From assembly GCF_001039355.2 (NCBI RefSeq), contig NW_019773625.1, positions 272,481-336,480 of the forward strand: 64,000 bases of DNA, written 5' to 3'. The DNA comes from Lingula anatina (lineage: Eukaryota > Brachiopoda > Lingulata > Lingulida > Lingulidae). Of the stretch, positions 46,914 to 59,339 are shown in pieces. A model generated the notes under the pieces. It was not told the DNA's origin. It saw nothing but the letters and a program-made list of their open reading frames with translations, and searched no databases. The position numbers and the translations under genes were made by a program. Position 1 is the stretch's first letter. Each line of letters begins with the position of its first letter.

Positions 46914-47874
46914 TGTGTAAGTGTTGTTGGTAATCCACTAGAAACAAGGTCTGTGTATATAAAATCAGAGATTATTTTGTTATTCATTGAATCCCTAATA
47001 AATATTCAAACTGAGACTCGGTAAGATTGCGTAGCCTATTACAAAAGATGTGCCACTAGTTCGAGGATAATTATTCTTGTTTAAAATAAGGTCAAACCGC
47101 AGGCATGCTCCTGATTTACAAAAAACTTACATGACTATACCTTTATCAAATCAAAATGTAAGTTAATGTGACTTTCGCTCAAAAAGGTTGCCCCCTGTGC
47201 TTTTGTTCACAAAAGATCACTTGACAGCTGTAAATCTTTTTAAATAGTGTTTTTATATATTCCTGGTAGGGCACCATATATAACATGAGTTAGGGTACAG
47301 AAAAAACATTAAATCTGGAGTAGAATATTGCCCCTTTCTTCTTAAAGATCTTGACGGTGTTGTTCCAGATTATTAGGAGGTCCATTCTTCTCTGCAATCC
47401 AATTCACTCTTCAGGTGCTCACTTGAGTTAATGTTATTTCTGTTTAGAGAAAAAAAGTTATATTATTGCACAGACTCCTGTCTACATCTAGACAGCAATA
47501 TAGGAAGTGGAAATATAGCTTGACGAGAAATATGAAAGAACGATATCATTTTTGAACTTGTTGAATTTTTGGTTTCCATGTATATATTTAACGAAAAAAG
47601 GAGCAAATAGCTACGGGCATATGTATATAGCTAGATATAGGCCTAAGGTGCGGGGCTAACAACGTATAAGCAAGCAAAAGATTGGGTTAAAACAAAATTA
47701 TGTCTACATATAATTGAAAAAAAAAGACATAGAAATAAAATCTAAAAAAAAAAAAAGAAAGAAGCAGCGTCACTTTGACACTCTGGCACTTCATTGCTAC
47801 AGATGAGATAACGAGCACAACAAACACAATCGCGTGTAAAGCCACGTATTGTTAACACGTCACTTTCGCTCAAC
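46914..47874. other. Divergent intergenic region, GT32 gene / SLC39A7
   Basis: The two start codons face away from each other over 960 bp. The sequence is AT-rich with A-runs near 47718-47760; no coding sequence was found. The SLC39A7 start overlaps a YY1-like AACATGGCGACC. Confidence 0.45.
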
Positions 47875-48508
47875 ATGGCGACCTCCATAGGGAAGCGGAC
47901 GACGATTGCTCTCCCCGTATTTTTGGGGTTATTGTTGGTAATCTGTGTGCGATTCAGTCAACAACATGGCCATGCCCACGACCACGGACATGGGCACAGT
48001 CATGACGAACCAGCCCATTTTAAATATTCTAGGCAAGCCAACGAAGCTGCAAAACAAGACGGTACAGCATTCGATTTTTATGTTTTTTTTTCGCCATGTT
48101 AGCCGGCAGCGACGCCGGCATATGCTTGTTAATCTTACAAGGCAGATGGTTTGTTAGCTAAGTTGACCTGGGAAAACTTATTGTTGATGTTTTGCTCAGT
48201 GAATTCTGTGTACAATTTTATGTTAACTTAATAACCTTAATAGTTATATAACTTTAATAACTTTAAAGTTAACCTAATGTTAACTTTAATAGAATATTTT
48301 CTTACTCTTATATTTGTTATTAGTATATTTTTGAATTTGAAACATGAAAATAATAAGTACTTTTCCATAGAATAACAATTCTGATAATGCAGAAATATGT
48401 AAATACTCATGTGCAATTGAATGAGACTACTTTTATTTATTAACACTATTTCTTGGCTCTTTTTTTATTCTTGTAACCTCTACATAAAAATTGGATTTAT
48501 GTTTCTAC

Positions 48509-48571
<63 letters not shown>

Positions 48572-51096
48572 TAATGTACTATGTTTTACAGGTGCTCCTG
48601 CAAATAATCATGGTCATGCACATGATCATGGACACGGGCATGCACATGATCACGGGCATGGTCATGCACACGATCACGGACATGGGCATGCACATGATCA
48701 TGGACACGGGCATGCACACAGTCACGGACATGGGCATGCACATGATCATGGGCACGGGCATGCACACAGTCATGGACACGGGCATGCACATGGGCATCAA
48801 GAACCAAAGAAATTTGAGCGCTATATCCCTCCAAAAGAAACACCCCCTCCAGAGAAGGGTGGAGCCATGTTGTGGATCCAAGCTCTGTCAGCCACTGCCA
48901 TGATCAGCTGTGCCCCGGTGTTTATTTTATTCTTCATCCCTGTGGAGAATGCCCATGACTCTCACCAGGAGTTGTTGAAAGTTTTGTTAAGTTTTGCCTC
49001 TGGGGGGCTCCTGGGTGACGCATTCCTCCATCTTATTCCACATGCCGTATCACCACATTCCCATGGAGAAGGGGAGGAGCATGTAGGACATGGCCACTCC
49101 CACGATGCCAGTCATGGACATAGCCACTCCCATGATCACTCCCATGACATGGGTGTTGGTAAGTGACACAAGCATTATAAGGACTGTAAATGTTAACTGT
49201 ATTTTTGTATCATATGCTAAAAAAACCCAGGCTGTTAAAATCTCTATATTTAGTGAGTTTTTTTTTTTTTTTTCAAACTTTGTTTAAGTCATTGATTCAT
49301 TCATTGAGAACTGCACAAATAATATGAATTTGCCTGCTATTTTTCATCATTTGATTTGTAGGTCTATGGGTGCTGGCAGGGATTGTAGCTTTTCTCATGG
49401 TGGAAAAGTTTGTAAGGATAATGAAAGGGGGGCATGGTCACAGCCATAGTCATTCTTCCCCTGCACCAGAAAAGGAATCCCCTGAGGAAGATGAAGACAA
49501 AAAAGAGGAGGAAGAGACAAAGGAGGAAGACTCCAAACAGGGATCAAGTGATAAAGAGGAAGAAAAGGAGGAAACGTCAACAGAACTACGACAGAGGAAA
49601 AAAGAAAAAGACAATGGGGATAAAGAGGATGAAGATGATAGAGAAAAGAAAGTAGAAGAAGAAGAAAGGGGTGCTACAGGTTTGTTATTTATGGTGCATG
49701 TGTTACATAGATATGTCATTTAATAAAACAGTCCAGTAGTGCTTGGAGAGAGAAAGAGGGAGAGAAACTACTAAAATTAATAATTTGTTTAAAGAGTTAC
49801 AACAAGAACCTTTTTGGGCACACAGAAAGAAGTCATTAATTAAACCACCTGTTATATATATATTACAGAAGCACCAGAAGAGGATATAAAAGTTGCAGGC
49901 TACTTGAATCTTGCAGCCGATTTTGCTCACAATTTCACAGATGGTCTTGCCATAGGTGCCTCTTTTCTGGTAGGCCAGAATGTTGGTAGGTATCCTTGCA
50001 TCTGCCCTTAGAGGTCAGCCAAGTAGGAAGGGGGGTGGAGAACTACACTGACACTTCTTTTGGATGGATTAATTTCTTAACTTGGGGATATATCCACTTT
50101 TATCAGTTAAGAGAGACAAACTTATATTGTCAACCGAAAAGATTACAGTTGTCTTGCAAACCAACCCAAGCATTTGATTAAAACTCTGAGGGAATTTCTA
50201 AAAGTGATTATTTCCTTTCCCTCATGTTGACCCACAATTTTATTATTATTTTTTTAAATTTCAGTGCTGTTTTATTCTCTGCCTTTTGTCATTTTTTACT
50301 ATTTTAACTACAGCAGTGACTTTATGTCTGTTATCATTCATCTTTCAGGTATTATTACCACAATAACCATATTTCTGCATGAGATACCACATGAGATTGG
50401 AGACTTTGCTATCCTAGTGCAGTCTGGTTGTACAAAGAGAAAAGTAGGTTTTTAAATGTGTTATTTTAATCGGCACTATTTAATGCCCTAAGACTTCACA
50501 GCTGAATTCTCATCAAAATACTTTTAATACAAAAACTTCTAATTTGTTAAAGCTTTATTGTTTATCTATTTTTAGTGTATTAATGATTTTGAAAATGGAG
50601 TTTGGTTTCGTCAAATTTGATTAAAACTATGAGAAAGTAATTACTTGTAATTTTGCATTTTGTTTTTTATCAATTTTTTAAAGGAAAAAATATACTCTAA
50701 TGAATTATTTCAAAATGACTCTAGATGTATTTATACAATCATTTCATTTTCAGTTTGATAATTTTCTTTATTTATCAGTTTTTCAGAGGGGCTTTTGCCT
50801 TAAATTTCTCCATTAATACTCAGTACATTTTTTTTTCTTTATAGGCTATGCTTCTCCAATTCTCCACAGCTATAGGCGCTATGCTGGGAACACTATGTAG
50901 TCTAATGGCGGAGGGTGCAGGCGACTACGCCACCTCGTGGATCCTCCCTTTTACTGCTGGGGGCTTCATATACATTGCCACGGTGTCCGTGATACCAGAG
51001 CTACTGGAGGACACAAAGTTTTGGCAATCTGTAAAAGAAATCATTGCCTTACTGACAGGTGTCTACATGATGGTGTTGATAGCCCAATACGAATAA
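47875..51096 (+). CDS. SLC39A7: Zinc transporter SLC39A7 (ZIP7, LIV-1 subfamily)
   Basis: Six exons: 47875-48061, 48592-49158, 49362-49679, 49869-49985, 50349-50443, 50845-51096; GT-AG introns, product 511 aa (human ZIP7 469). ZIP7 releases zinc from the ER/Golgi lumen to the cytosol. Residues 11-25 are a hydrophobic signal sequence, followed by a lumenal His-rich domain. It includes an array of seven HAHDHGHG-type octads encoded by 48615-48782. The transport core shows [11 protein letters not shown] (His378-Asp382, TM4) and the LIV-1 signature HEIPHEIGD (407-415, TM5). A second His cluster ([20 protein letters not shown]) lies between TM2 and TM3. The cytosolic loop before TM4 is long and highly charged (Glu/Lys/Asp-rich). 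Catsup is the fly orthologue. Identification is secure; the expanded repeats are the unusual part. Confidence 0.96.
48513..48569. repeat. TA microsatellite at the 3' end of SLC39A7 intron 1
   Basis: About 28 TA repeats end 22 bp before the exon 2 acceptor, so allele length could influence branch-point to acceptor geometry. Confidence 0.9.
48615..48782 (+). repeat. Coding 24-bp minisatellite (His-rich octads)
   Basis: Seven 24-bp units encode HAHDHGHG with two HAHSHGHG variants. Third-position differences between units (CAT/CAC, GGA/GGG) are interleaved, so it is not a fresh perfect array. The array is stop-free in other frames too, which creates spurious antisense reading frames. Confidence 0.9.
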
Positions 51097-51245
51097 AGTG
51101 CTAGAGTACTAATATTCTGTGTTCTTTAATGTGATGATTCTGATGCTATCATTATATTGAGCACTAAAAACGTGCAAGGATCTATATAGCATTGTCAAGT
51201 GTTGATATTTTGTAGTTTTTTTTAAAGTACAGATATTGATATTCA

Positions 51246-51294
<49 letters not shown>

Positions 51295-53033
51295 ATTTTG
51301 AAGTTAAGTAGAACAATAGGAAGACAAAATTAGGTATTCAGTGACGTGTAGGTCAGTGGATTTTGTAAATGTCTTTTTTTTTTTTTGGCATTTGCCTGAG
51401 GACGGTTGGTAAAACATTTGTTGCTGAATTCAGAAATATGCAGTGTTGGTCACTTCCCACCTTGTTAATAAAACTCGGACCTTGAGGAATTTAAAGAAAT
51501 CCATATCAGATATATTTGTTTTACTTTCTTTGTTATAAAAAGTGAAAACATCCAGATTGATTGAAGCAGGTGTTGAATATGATTTCAAACATATAAGGGT
51601 AATAATCTGAACAAGGGTTAGTGTACAAGTCTTATGTAATAATGTTATGTTGAATTTTTCTCAGTGTATCTACTGAAAGTGTGTAGAAATGTATTGGCAT
51701 CATAATTGTATGATGTGACCAGTTGATAACTGACATCATTCCACATCGAGCAAAATGTCGAGACATGGGGCTAATTTTTCATCTTTATCACAACCAAGTT
51801 GGCATTTTAGATTTGCCATTTTACAAAGCGATGGGTCTGAGATTAAATTAGGGTCCAGCTACACAAAGGCTTGAGACAAAATCTAGATATGTACCCATTT
51901 GGTGAAGCCAATATTTTCAGCACTTATCTAAAATTTGATCATAGATAAAATATATCAAGTATTGTGTGTTCAGTTTACAATTTGAGATGTTTTTTTTAAA
52001 TTTTTGTCAAAGTTTAATTTTGAATGGAGGTAGAGTCCTATGTAAATGAGACCTAGGATGTTCAATTTATAATACAAGTTGATACAGCTGACATTTTTTT
52101 TTTTATTTTTTTTTTTTTTTTGTTACTTTTAAAGGTTCAGCATTAAAAGATAAGCAGAAGCTCATTTCGTAGCGTGTCTACCGTTGGTATTGGAATGCTG
52201 ACAATTAGTGGTAGGCACATACTAATATGAAAAGATTCACTCAATTTAGTGTTATGATACTAAATTAGGATACTTTTTTGATGCACAGTAAGTCTAAGTA
52301 TTTGTGGTACTGGGGACGTTTTGCTGTATATGCCACAGATAAGATTAAAAGGTTTATATTTTTTACAATTTGTCATGAACGTTGTACTCATGACCATTTT
52401 CACTAAAAAAGCAAAGCATGATAGGTTGTCAATATAAGATTAACAAAACACTGTCCAATATTGTTTATAAAAAATAGTTTATTTATACATCAGCCAAAGG
52501 CAAAGAATAATAAATGCATTTCATCCATTGACCATTTGTTTATTTCCAGCTTGAAATTAACTTTTAACTATATAATTTCATTGAAATTATAATTCAAAAG
52601 CTTCAAATATTTCCTTAATGACTTGTGCTTTCAATAACTTCAAACAGACCTTTTCCCAAAATGAATCCATGCTTGGACTTGTATAATGAGCCAAATAATA
52701 AAGTACGTAGGTAAGAAGAGTCACTTCTTCTCACTGCAAATGTAATATTTTCTATTCCAAAGTTTTTTTACTGGAAAAAAGATGATCTGTGTGTACTTGG
52801 TAAGAGAAGTTTGCTGTTGTCATGGAAACGTGAGCCTGACGAACCTTACTTCTGTCATAAGAATTCACCCTTTTTAACATCAATATCTGACAGTCAAATA
52901 TCTGTGTTCTTGTTGCCTTACAGATTTTTCAGTAAAGCTGCAACCAAAGTGTGGCAAATTCTCTTGCTGCTTCTAATTTTCTTGTTCATTTTTTTTTTTT
53001 TTTTTTTTGCAAATATAAAATAATTTATCCTTA
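51097..53033. other. Convergent SLC39A7/NELFE intergenic region
   Basis: Holds both 3' untranslated regions, an ATT microsatellite at 51246-51291, T-rich runs near 52098-52121 and 52990-53008, and on the minus strand an AATAAA (complement of TTTATT at 52539-52544) that could end NELFE. No coding segment. Confidence 0.5.
51467..51472 (+). terminator. Candidate polyadenylation signal for SLC39A7
   Basis: AATAAA about 370 bp after the SLC39A7 stop. Confidence 0.45.
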
Positions 53034-56000
53034 TCAAAAAATATCCTCTTCTGGGTCATAAGAAACCAATTGTCTTTTATCTTTATGAAATCCTTTCTGG
53101 GAATTGTTGGCAGCTGAAATGAATGAAAAAAGAAAATTTCTTCTAAAACTTTTCACAGATTCTACAGATTTTAATATGCCATTTCCTCTATCAGAATCTA
53201 CTGAGAAAGACAGGAGATGGGTCTTAAATCCACGTTCAACTTGTAAGGTATTCCAATAATGTCTAGTTTGTGTTTGTACACGACAAAGAATTGTTAACTG
53301 TAACTGACCATCAACATTAAAGCTAACTGTCCACAAACAAAATTATGTAATAGATACAGGGAGAATCAGATGTATGTGATATACAGGAGTGTGAGGCACC
53401 AGTAAGTGTCACATACACCCTGTTGACAGGTGGTGTACCTGACATATACTACACCAGATGTCAAGATCAAAAGACCCTGGCATGGCAAACCTTGCATTCA
53501 TGCATGACGTGCTTATATTCATAAAACTCCACCTCTGGACTTTCACTTCTCCACATCCCCTGTGATATAAGCACTGACCATCATGGTGGTGCTTCTCACC
53601 TATTGTCGTCCATGTGGCGTTACTCGGGTCAGCAATTTGTTCAAAAGTGGGTTGTCGTCTGGCCAGGGACACTCTGAGCTGGATCTGCTGCACCATGGTG
53701 TTGTTCATATGAGTGATGGCCTCCTCTGCAGACTCCATCTTCTCAAATGTCACAAAACCACAACTGAAAGGTAATAATTTATATTTAATATCTCTGGGAT
53801 CACCATGCTCCACATCTGGGTATATTCATAATTGGTTTTACAGAATAAATTAGTATGTTATCAAACTACAACATTGACACTAGTGCCATCCCAAAATGCC
53901 AGTAAAAATTGAAGCACAGCATTCTGCAAGATAAATTTGGTCAATTTGTTCAGTTACTGATCCTGTTCCTGTTTTGGGTCAGAAAATTCATGGGAAAACT
54001 TGGTTCATGGCCATGAAGCTAAAGAGGTTTTGGCATAAACTGTGTTATGGCTTAACCCCATAGCACATATGCGGTTCATTTTAAAAAGTCCTCAGTGCCG
54101 GGAACCGCATATACGCGGTTTCTGTGTTTACATGCTTGTACTGTCCCATGTCATTTGTAAGAATTCATGCTTCTATCACAAGACTAACTTAATGTTAGTT
54201 TTTTGTTTATTACCGGCTTTTGAAAGACGTGTAGCGAGAATTAGATAATGAAAAAGCGATTTATTTCAACCACTGTCAAGGCGCTAAGCAGTCAAAATGG
54301 CGGCGAGAAGTCAGCAGAAGTTATGGGTTAAAAATATATTCGAGATTTGTTAGAAAATTCAGACTTCGGGGAAGAGTCCTTGATAGATTTTGATACTCCG
54401 ATAACTTCAAAGATGATGTACCTTTGGCTAGAATGAGTTGTCAGAGAGCAGATTCGGACGTGGGGCTTGATTTATGAAAAACGCTGATGATACTAACTGC
54501 AGTAACCAAGCAGATGACAATAGTAATTGGAAGGGTTATATTGCTGATAAAATGACTGTAACCGTTCCGTGGCAAGTCAGGCTAAATGTTGCCTTGTGTG
54601 CTGCATCAACATGTCTTTTCCTGCTTTGCATAAATACAAATGTCATATGTTACGTTGTACTGCATCAACATGTCTTTTCCTGCTTATGCCTAAGTACAAA
54701 TGACATACGTTTACTTGTGTGCTGCATCAACATATGTCTTTTCCTGCTTGTGTATAAATACAGATGTAATATGTTTACTAGTGCGCTGTATCAACATGTC
54801 TTTTCCTGCTTGTGTATTAGTACAAATGACACGTTTACTAGTATTTTTATGATGCAATTTTTATTCATGAAAGTGTAATATTTGCTCATGACAATGTTTG
54901 TATTCTTGTATATGATTTGAGTGCAAAACAAAATTTTATGAGTATCCTAGTTCAGTTGATTAAAAAACTATGGAAAACTAATGAAAAAGGCACTTAATTT
55001 ACAATCTATTTGTAATGATAAGAGTAATATTAGGTGGAAGTCTTCTAGTCAGCTAGCCTGCCTGTATGTTGTGCAACTCTCTGACGTGATGCAGGTTTTT
55101 AGGTACAGCACGCATCCCAGGAAATTTATTATAACTCAAAAACTAAATTAGATATCTTTCTGAAATTTTCTGATATTGTTTGAAACATATTTCGGATGTT
55201 TATGAGAAAATTTCAACAAATTCTTTGGTAAAGTGAAAAAGAATGTGCATGCTGAAATTAAAGTTTTGTTTTTTACTTCTCTTCGAGAAAAGCAAGTCTC
55301 ATATTTAAACTCCTGCTATTTCTACCTAAATAAACAAATGTGAATAAAACTGATATGACTTTAAAGCTTACATTCTTGGCTTTCTAAAAATGTACAGTTT
55401 TCAGGTGTTTTCGAAAGAAGTGAATACATTATCATTGATTAAATGAGCCCGCCTGTAAAATTGAGTGCATACGGGTAGAGGGCTCAGGACCAAGGGCACT
55501 TTCTAGGTCAGATGCTGTCAGGCTCTATGGGGTTAATGACATTGTGAATATCATTGTAAGGCACAAATAAAACTTATTTTATAAGATGCTTTTAATATGT
55601 CAAATTAATGATTTTTGACTAGGGGTTTTATTTGAGATTAACTTGACCCCACCTTTTTCCAACAAAAGTTTCAACTCGACAATAGATAATCTACCAGTTT
55701 TACTTACTCCCATCACAAGTGCAAACAGCTCTTCATATTAACTTTACACGATTTTATGCCGACTGCTCCTAAATAATCGGTTGCTTTTAAAGGATATGGA
55801 TGCAATACTGAAGTTACTCACTTCTTTTCAACTTCCATGTTAATATTGACCACTGTGCCAAAGTTTGCAAAAGCTTTCTTCAGCATCTCCTCAGTGATTC
55901 CCTGGCCATACACATAAATAGTGTTGCCTTTCTTAGGATATTCACGGTCCCGGTCTCTTTCTGGCCGATCTCCCCGGTCCCTTCTAGATTCTCTGTCATG

Positions 56001-58319
56001 CCCTGAAAAGGAGACAAAAAATGTTAAAATATCTCCATGGGCAAATTTGAATTTTGAAAATTTCAAATATTGATTGAAAATATCTGCATCCATTCTGTTC
56101 CATCCACATGCAGAGATACAGAAGCACTGTGGAGGTATTTTCAAAATCTGACATCTACCTGAAAGTAGGTCCTATTTTGTGTGTGTGTGTGTGTGTATAA
56201 GTGTGTTTGTGTGTGTGTGCATGTGTGTATGTATGTGTGTACACATATAAAATATTTTGTTGTTAGCTTACTTCCATGTTCTTTATCTGACGAACTCACA
56301 AAACTTTCATACAGGCCTTTCACTTTGGGCTTGGAAGGCTGTAAAATCCAAGATGAAGAGAAACATATAGTCATTGAGAAGAAACATAATACAAATACGA
56401 TCTTCATTCCAAATGGAACAAGATGGTATGTTCATTATTTCAGAGATAAAGTAAAGTTTATAAAAATCTTATTATTGCAGCTTCAACAAGGGGTCACTCT
56501 TCAGAAAAATGTACTAGCATATGCATATAACATCCAAGACAACTTCCTTCTACATTCCTTTTATGATAACTGATAATCTCTATCACATTTCTTATTATTT
56601 ACTAATACATTCTATTTCAAGGGAAATCTTTTAATAAAATCAGTTAATCACTTGCCTCTGGCTCTTCTGGCGGAGTGGGAGAAAATGGTTGGAAATTGTA
56701 AGATAAACTGAGTTTTTCAGGATCCTGCAACAATATGAAATGTTCACATTTTGTTCATGTAACACAAAGGAAGTATTGAAATATGCCAACTGCAATTGTA
56801 GACTCATGGGAGAACTATGAAATTCAACATAATTTAAATGATAAAATTTATAAAAAATATTTCAGCTATTCCAATATTTAAAGATTCTTATCACCATATA
56901 CCAAGATAAAATTTATAAACCACTTTGTCATTTAATATCATTATGGCATTATTTTGTAGTTTTAATAAACAACAAAATTTAGGTAAAAGATTTAATATAT
57001 ATTCAAAAATGACAGAAGATAATTTCTTGCCTTCAACTTCTTTTCCAAATTCCTAGACTTCTTGAAGCTATGTTTATCTTTGTATCCTGGTCCTAGTTTA
57101 ATGGCCTAAAATGTGTCAAATAAAATAAAATGAAGCAATCAATATTGGCGTTTTGAGATTCTGGGGAACCTGTGAACCCTAGAGAGAATAAACTACAAGT
57201 TCAAATATGAATTTTAAAATAATGATCATCCTTTTTTGAAAATATTTTTGAAAAATTCTAAACCCAGTTTTAAATATGGGAAGTATTCAGTTTATGTTTC
57301 AGCAAATGAAAACCTTAATCCATAAATCAAAATGAGGATCTTTTTAATCAGACATGTTGTGAGCTGATAGCTGCCTAATGCAATTAGAAATAGCAAAATC
57401 AACTTACTCCAGATTTCAGAAGTTTTTTAGCTTGCTCTTTGGCATCTACTGCTGATGCTTCAGATTGTTCTAAAACAACAGAGAAAAACAGCATGTTACA
57501 TATATCTTGAACTTCTGTAATATAATACTATCTTTAGCCAATCAGAGTCAATGAATGTAATGAGAAGCAGTATAAGAGCATAACATTAACTAGAAAATCA
57601 CTCAGAGAGTACAGATCACTGCCAAGGCAGCTCATATCTAATTATCAATGATCCCATGGCTGGCACTTTAAACAACAGATTAATAGCACTTGTATTCCAC
57701 TTATATAGCCTGATTTCAACAATATACCAACTTCTTTTGAGAGATTCTGCCTGAGGGACTGGTGCCTCTGCCTTTGGTGCTTTTAGAGCCTGTAATACCT
57801 TTTTCTGAAAAAGAAAAGATTCAGAATGAGTCAGCACTGCCATAAATCATACATCAGTAACTTTTTTATTACTGCATGCAGTAATAACAAAAATTTACCC
57901 ACATATACCAAATATCACTTTTTATCACTTTATAATCTGATCCGTTCTTGACATACATTTTCAAATAAAATAAATAAAAATAAATAGGATAAAATAATCT
58001 GCACTGAAGAAGTTGATCTAAAACAATAGTTCAGCTAAGGTCTTTCTTAGGGTAAGTTGTAGAGTCTATAATAACTGAATGACAGTTGAAAAACAAACAG
58101 AAATATCTATTACTAATGGGATTATGTCGTTTTCTGAGCATATACTTCTAGTTATTTATTAGTTTTTTTACGATGAGTGTATTCTAATCCAAAGCAAGAA
58201 AGGAGTAAATGTAAGTGAGATCTGTGGTGAACACAAACCTTCCTCCTCAACTTAGCATATTTCTTCTGCAGTAATTCTTCCTCCTCAGTAAGTGCCGCAG
58301 GAATGTTTACGTGCACCAT
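53034..58319 (-). CDS. NELFE: Negative elongation factor E (NELF-E)
   Basis: Nine exons: 58239-58319, 57732-57804, 57408-57469, 57031-57105, 56656-56724, 56272-56338, 55822-56002, 53600-53763, 53034-53113; phases close to 283 aa. NELF-E is the RNA-binding subunit of the NELF complex that pauses RNA polymerase II near promoters. The N-terminus (LTEEEELLQKKYAKL) is the conserved leucine-rich helix; LYESFVSSSD, the RD region and an RRM follow, with RNP2 TIYVYG (170-175) and RNP1 NCGFVTFE (203-210), then KGFHKDKRQLVSYD as in vertebrates. The RD dipeptide region is short (about 20 residues versus the long human array, total 380). Introns 4 and 5 have GC donors (AAG|GCAAGA and GAG|GCAAGT), required by frame and homology; intron 2 has a weak GTTGGT donor. 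Divergent with QTRT2. Confidence 0.95.
54056..55532. mobile_element. piggyBac-like element remnant in NELFE intron 7
   Basis: The element starts CCCCATAG and ends CTATGGGG and is bounded by TTAA on both sides (54052-54055 and 55533-55536), the piggyBac target and end type. Near the left end, ATGGCGGCGAGAAGTCAG opens a frame broken by stops and shifts, with acidic stretches (SDFGEESLIDFD) like piggyBac transposase N-termini. No catalytic domain remains; the interior is occupied by a minisatellite. At 1477 bp it is non-autonomous. Confidence 0.75.
54594..54845. repeat. 59-64-bp minisatellite inside the piggyBac-like element
   Basis: Four direct copies each contain CTGCATCAACATGTCTTTTC and CTGCTT, with starts at 54601, 54660, 54722 and 54786. 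Spacing changes from 59 to 64 bp. Confidence 0.85.
56178..56241. repeat. GT-rich microsatellite in NELFE intron 6
   Basis: Imperfect GT repeats interrupted by ATAA and TT; on the transcribed strand this is a CA repeat close after the exon 6 donor. Confidence 0.85.
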
Positions 58320-59339
58320 GTTTTGTGTATTTCACTGCAGGTCCCATATAATTACAAAGTTAGCCATTTGTCTAATATTAGTTTCGCACAAATAAGGTAA
58401 ATTTTGTAAGATAAAATCTACATTTTATCCAATTAGATAATAATTTAAAGTAATAAACGTAATATTATTCAATAAAATTTTAATATACGTGATTGAAATG
58501 TCTTGTTTTGTACATATAAATGTTTTGAAACTATTAACTGTTTTTAATTTAACCTCTGCTTTGGCTCTTTTGGCAGTGAAGATTTGATTTCTTTAGTATT
58601 AGTGATAAACACTGGCACACGTGCCAAGCTTTCGAAGGTAATGTTAACGTGTAAAAATAGACTTCATGGAATGTGTACATTTAACATTGTTGTTTTACTA
58701 TTACATACATGAAGATGTTGTAAAGAGGGGGGGGGATGATGGAAAGGGATACACAGTTCTAGTGTATTACACTTGAACTTGACCTACCTCGGGTTTCGAC
58801 ATTACAAGTGATGTACGTGTGTAACATGTAAGGTTGAAAACTGAGGCAAGGACCGGCTTTTTAGAACGATAGAAAGGGAAATAATACTGTTATTTTTGTT
58901 TTGTCTCATAAATGTAATTATCATCATCTTTCGCCCTTGGGTGGAAAGGCGGTATCAATATGTTCAGATTAAAGTTGTTTCAGTCTCATTATTCCAAAGA
59001 TCTGATTTAGTTGCAGACCAATTTCATTCTTAATGGTGACTGAGAGGGTGGCATTTTGTCTGCTTCTGTTACTGTTAGCCTTTCCACCAGATTGTGTCCA
59101 TAATTAAAGAGCGGAGACGGGTTGGTCTAATGTGCAGGCACAGTACATGCATGCTGAATCAAAGAACTGATGACTAACAAATGGAAAAAAAATGTTCATC
59201 TTTAAAGTGATGCAGTAGTCACTGAGTAGTAAAGTTCAGGAGGTCAAGTATAACATACCAAGTTGGATATCATAATGACTAGACTAGCTGTATTCTAGAC
59301 TGGCCCACAGAGCTATTTCTATTTATTTTTCAGTCCACT
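58320..59339. promoter_or_regulatory. Divergent NELFE/QTRT2 promoter region
   Basis: The start codons are 1020 bp apart and transcribed away from each other. A polypyrimidine tract and CAG acceptor at 59331-59333, six bases before the QTRT2 ATG, suggest QTRT2 has an upstream noncoding exon, which would bring the two transcription starts closer. No TATA box is obvious; a short poly-G is at 58728-58734. Confidence 0.4.

Noticed and set aside
48579-48881. Long open frames on the minus strand and in other frames across the SLC39A7 His repeat
   Set aside because: They follow from the stop-free 24-bp repeat; the sense frame gives the conserved ZIP7 protein and the others give only Met/Pro/Val/Cys or His/Ala/Arg/Val reiterations.
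49395-49719. Ser/Leu-rich antisense frames opposite SLC39A7 exon 3
   Set aside because: They mirror the GAA/GAG/AAG-rich sense coding sequence of the charged loop.
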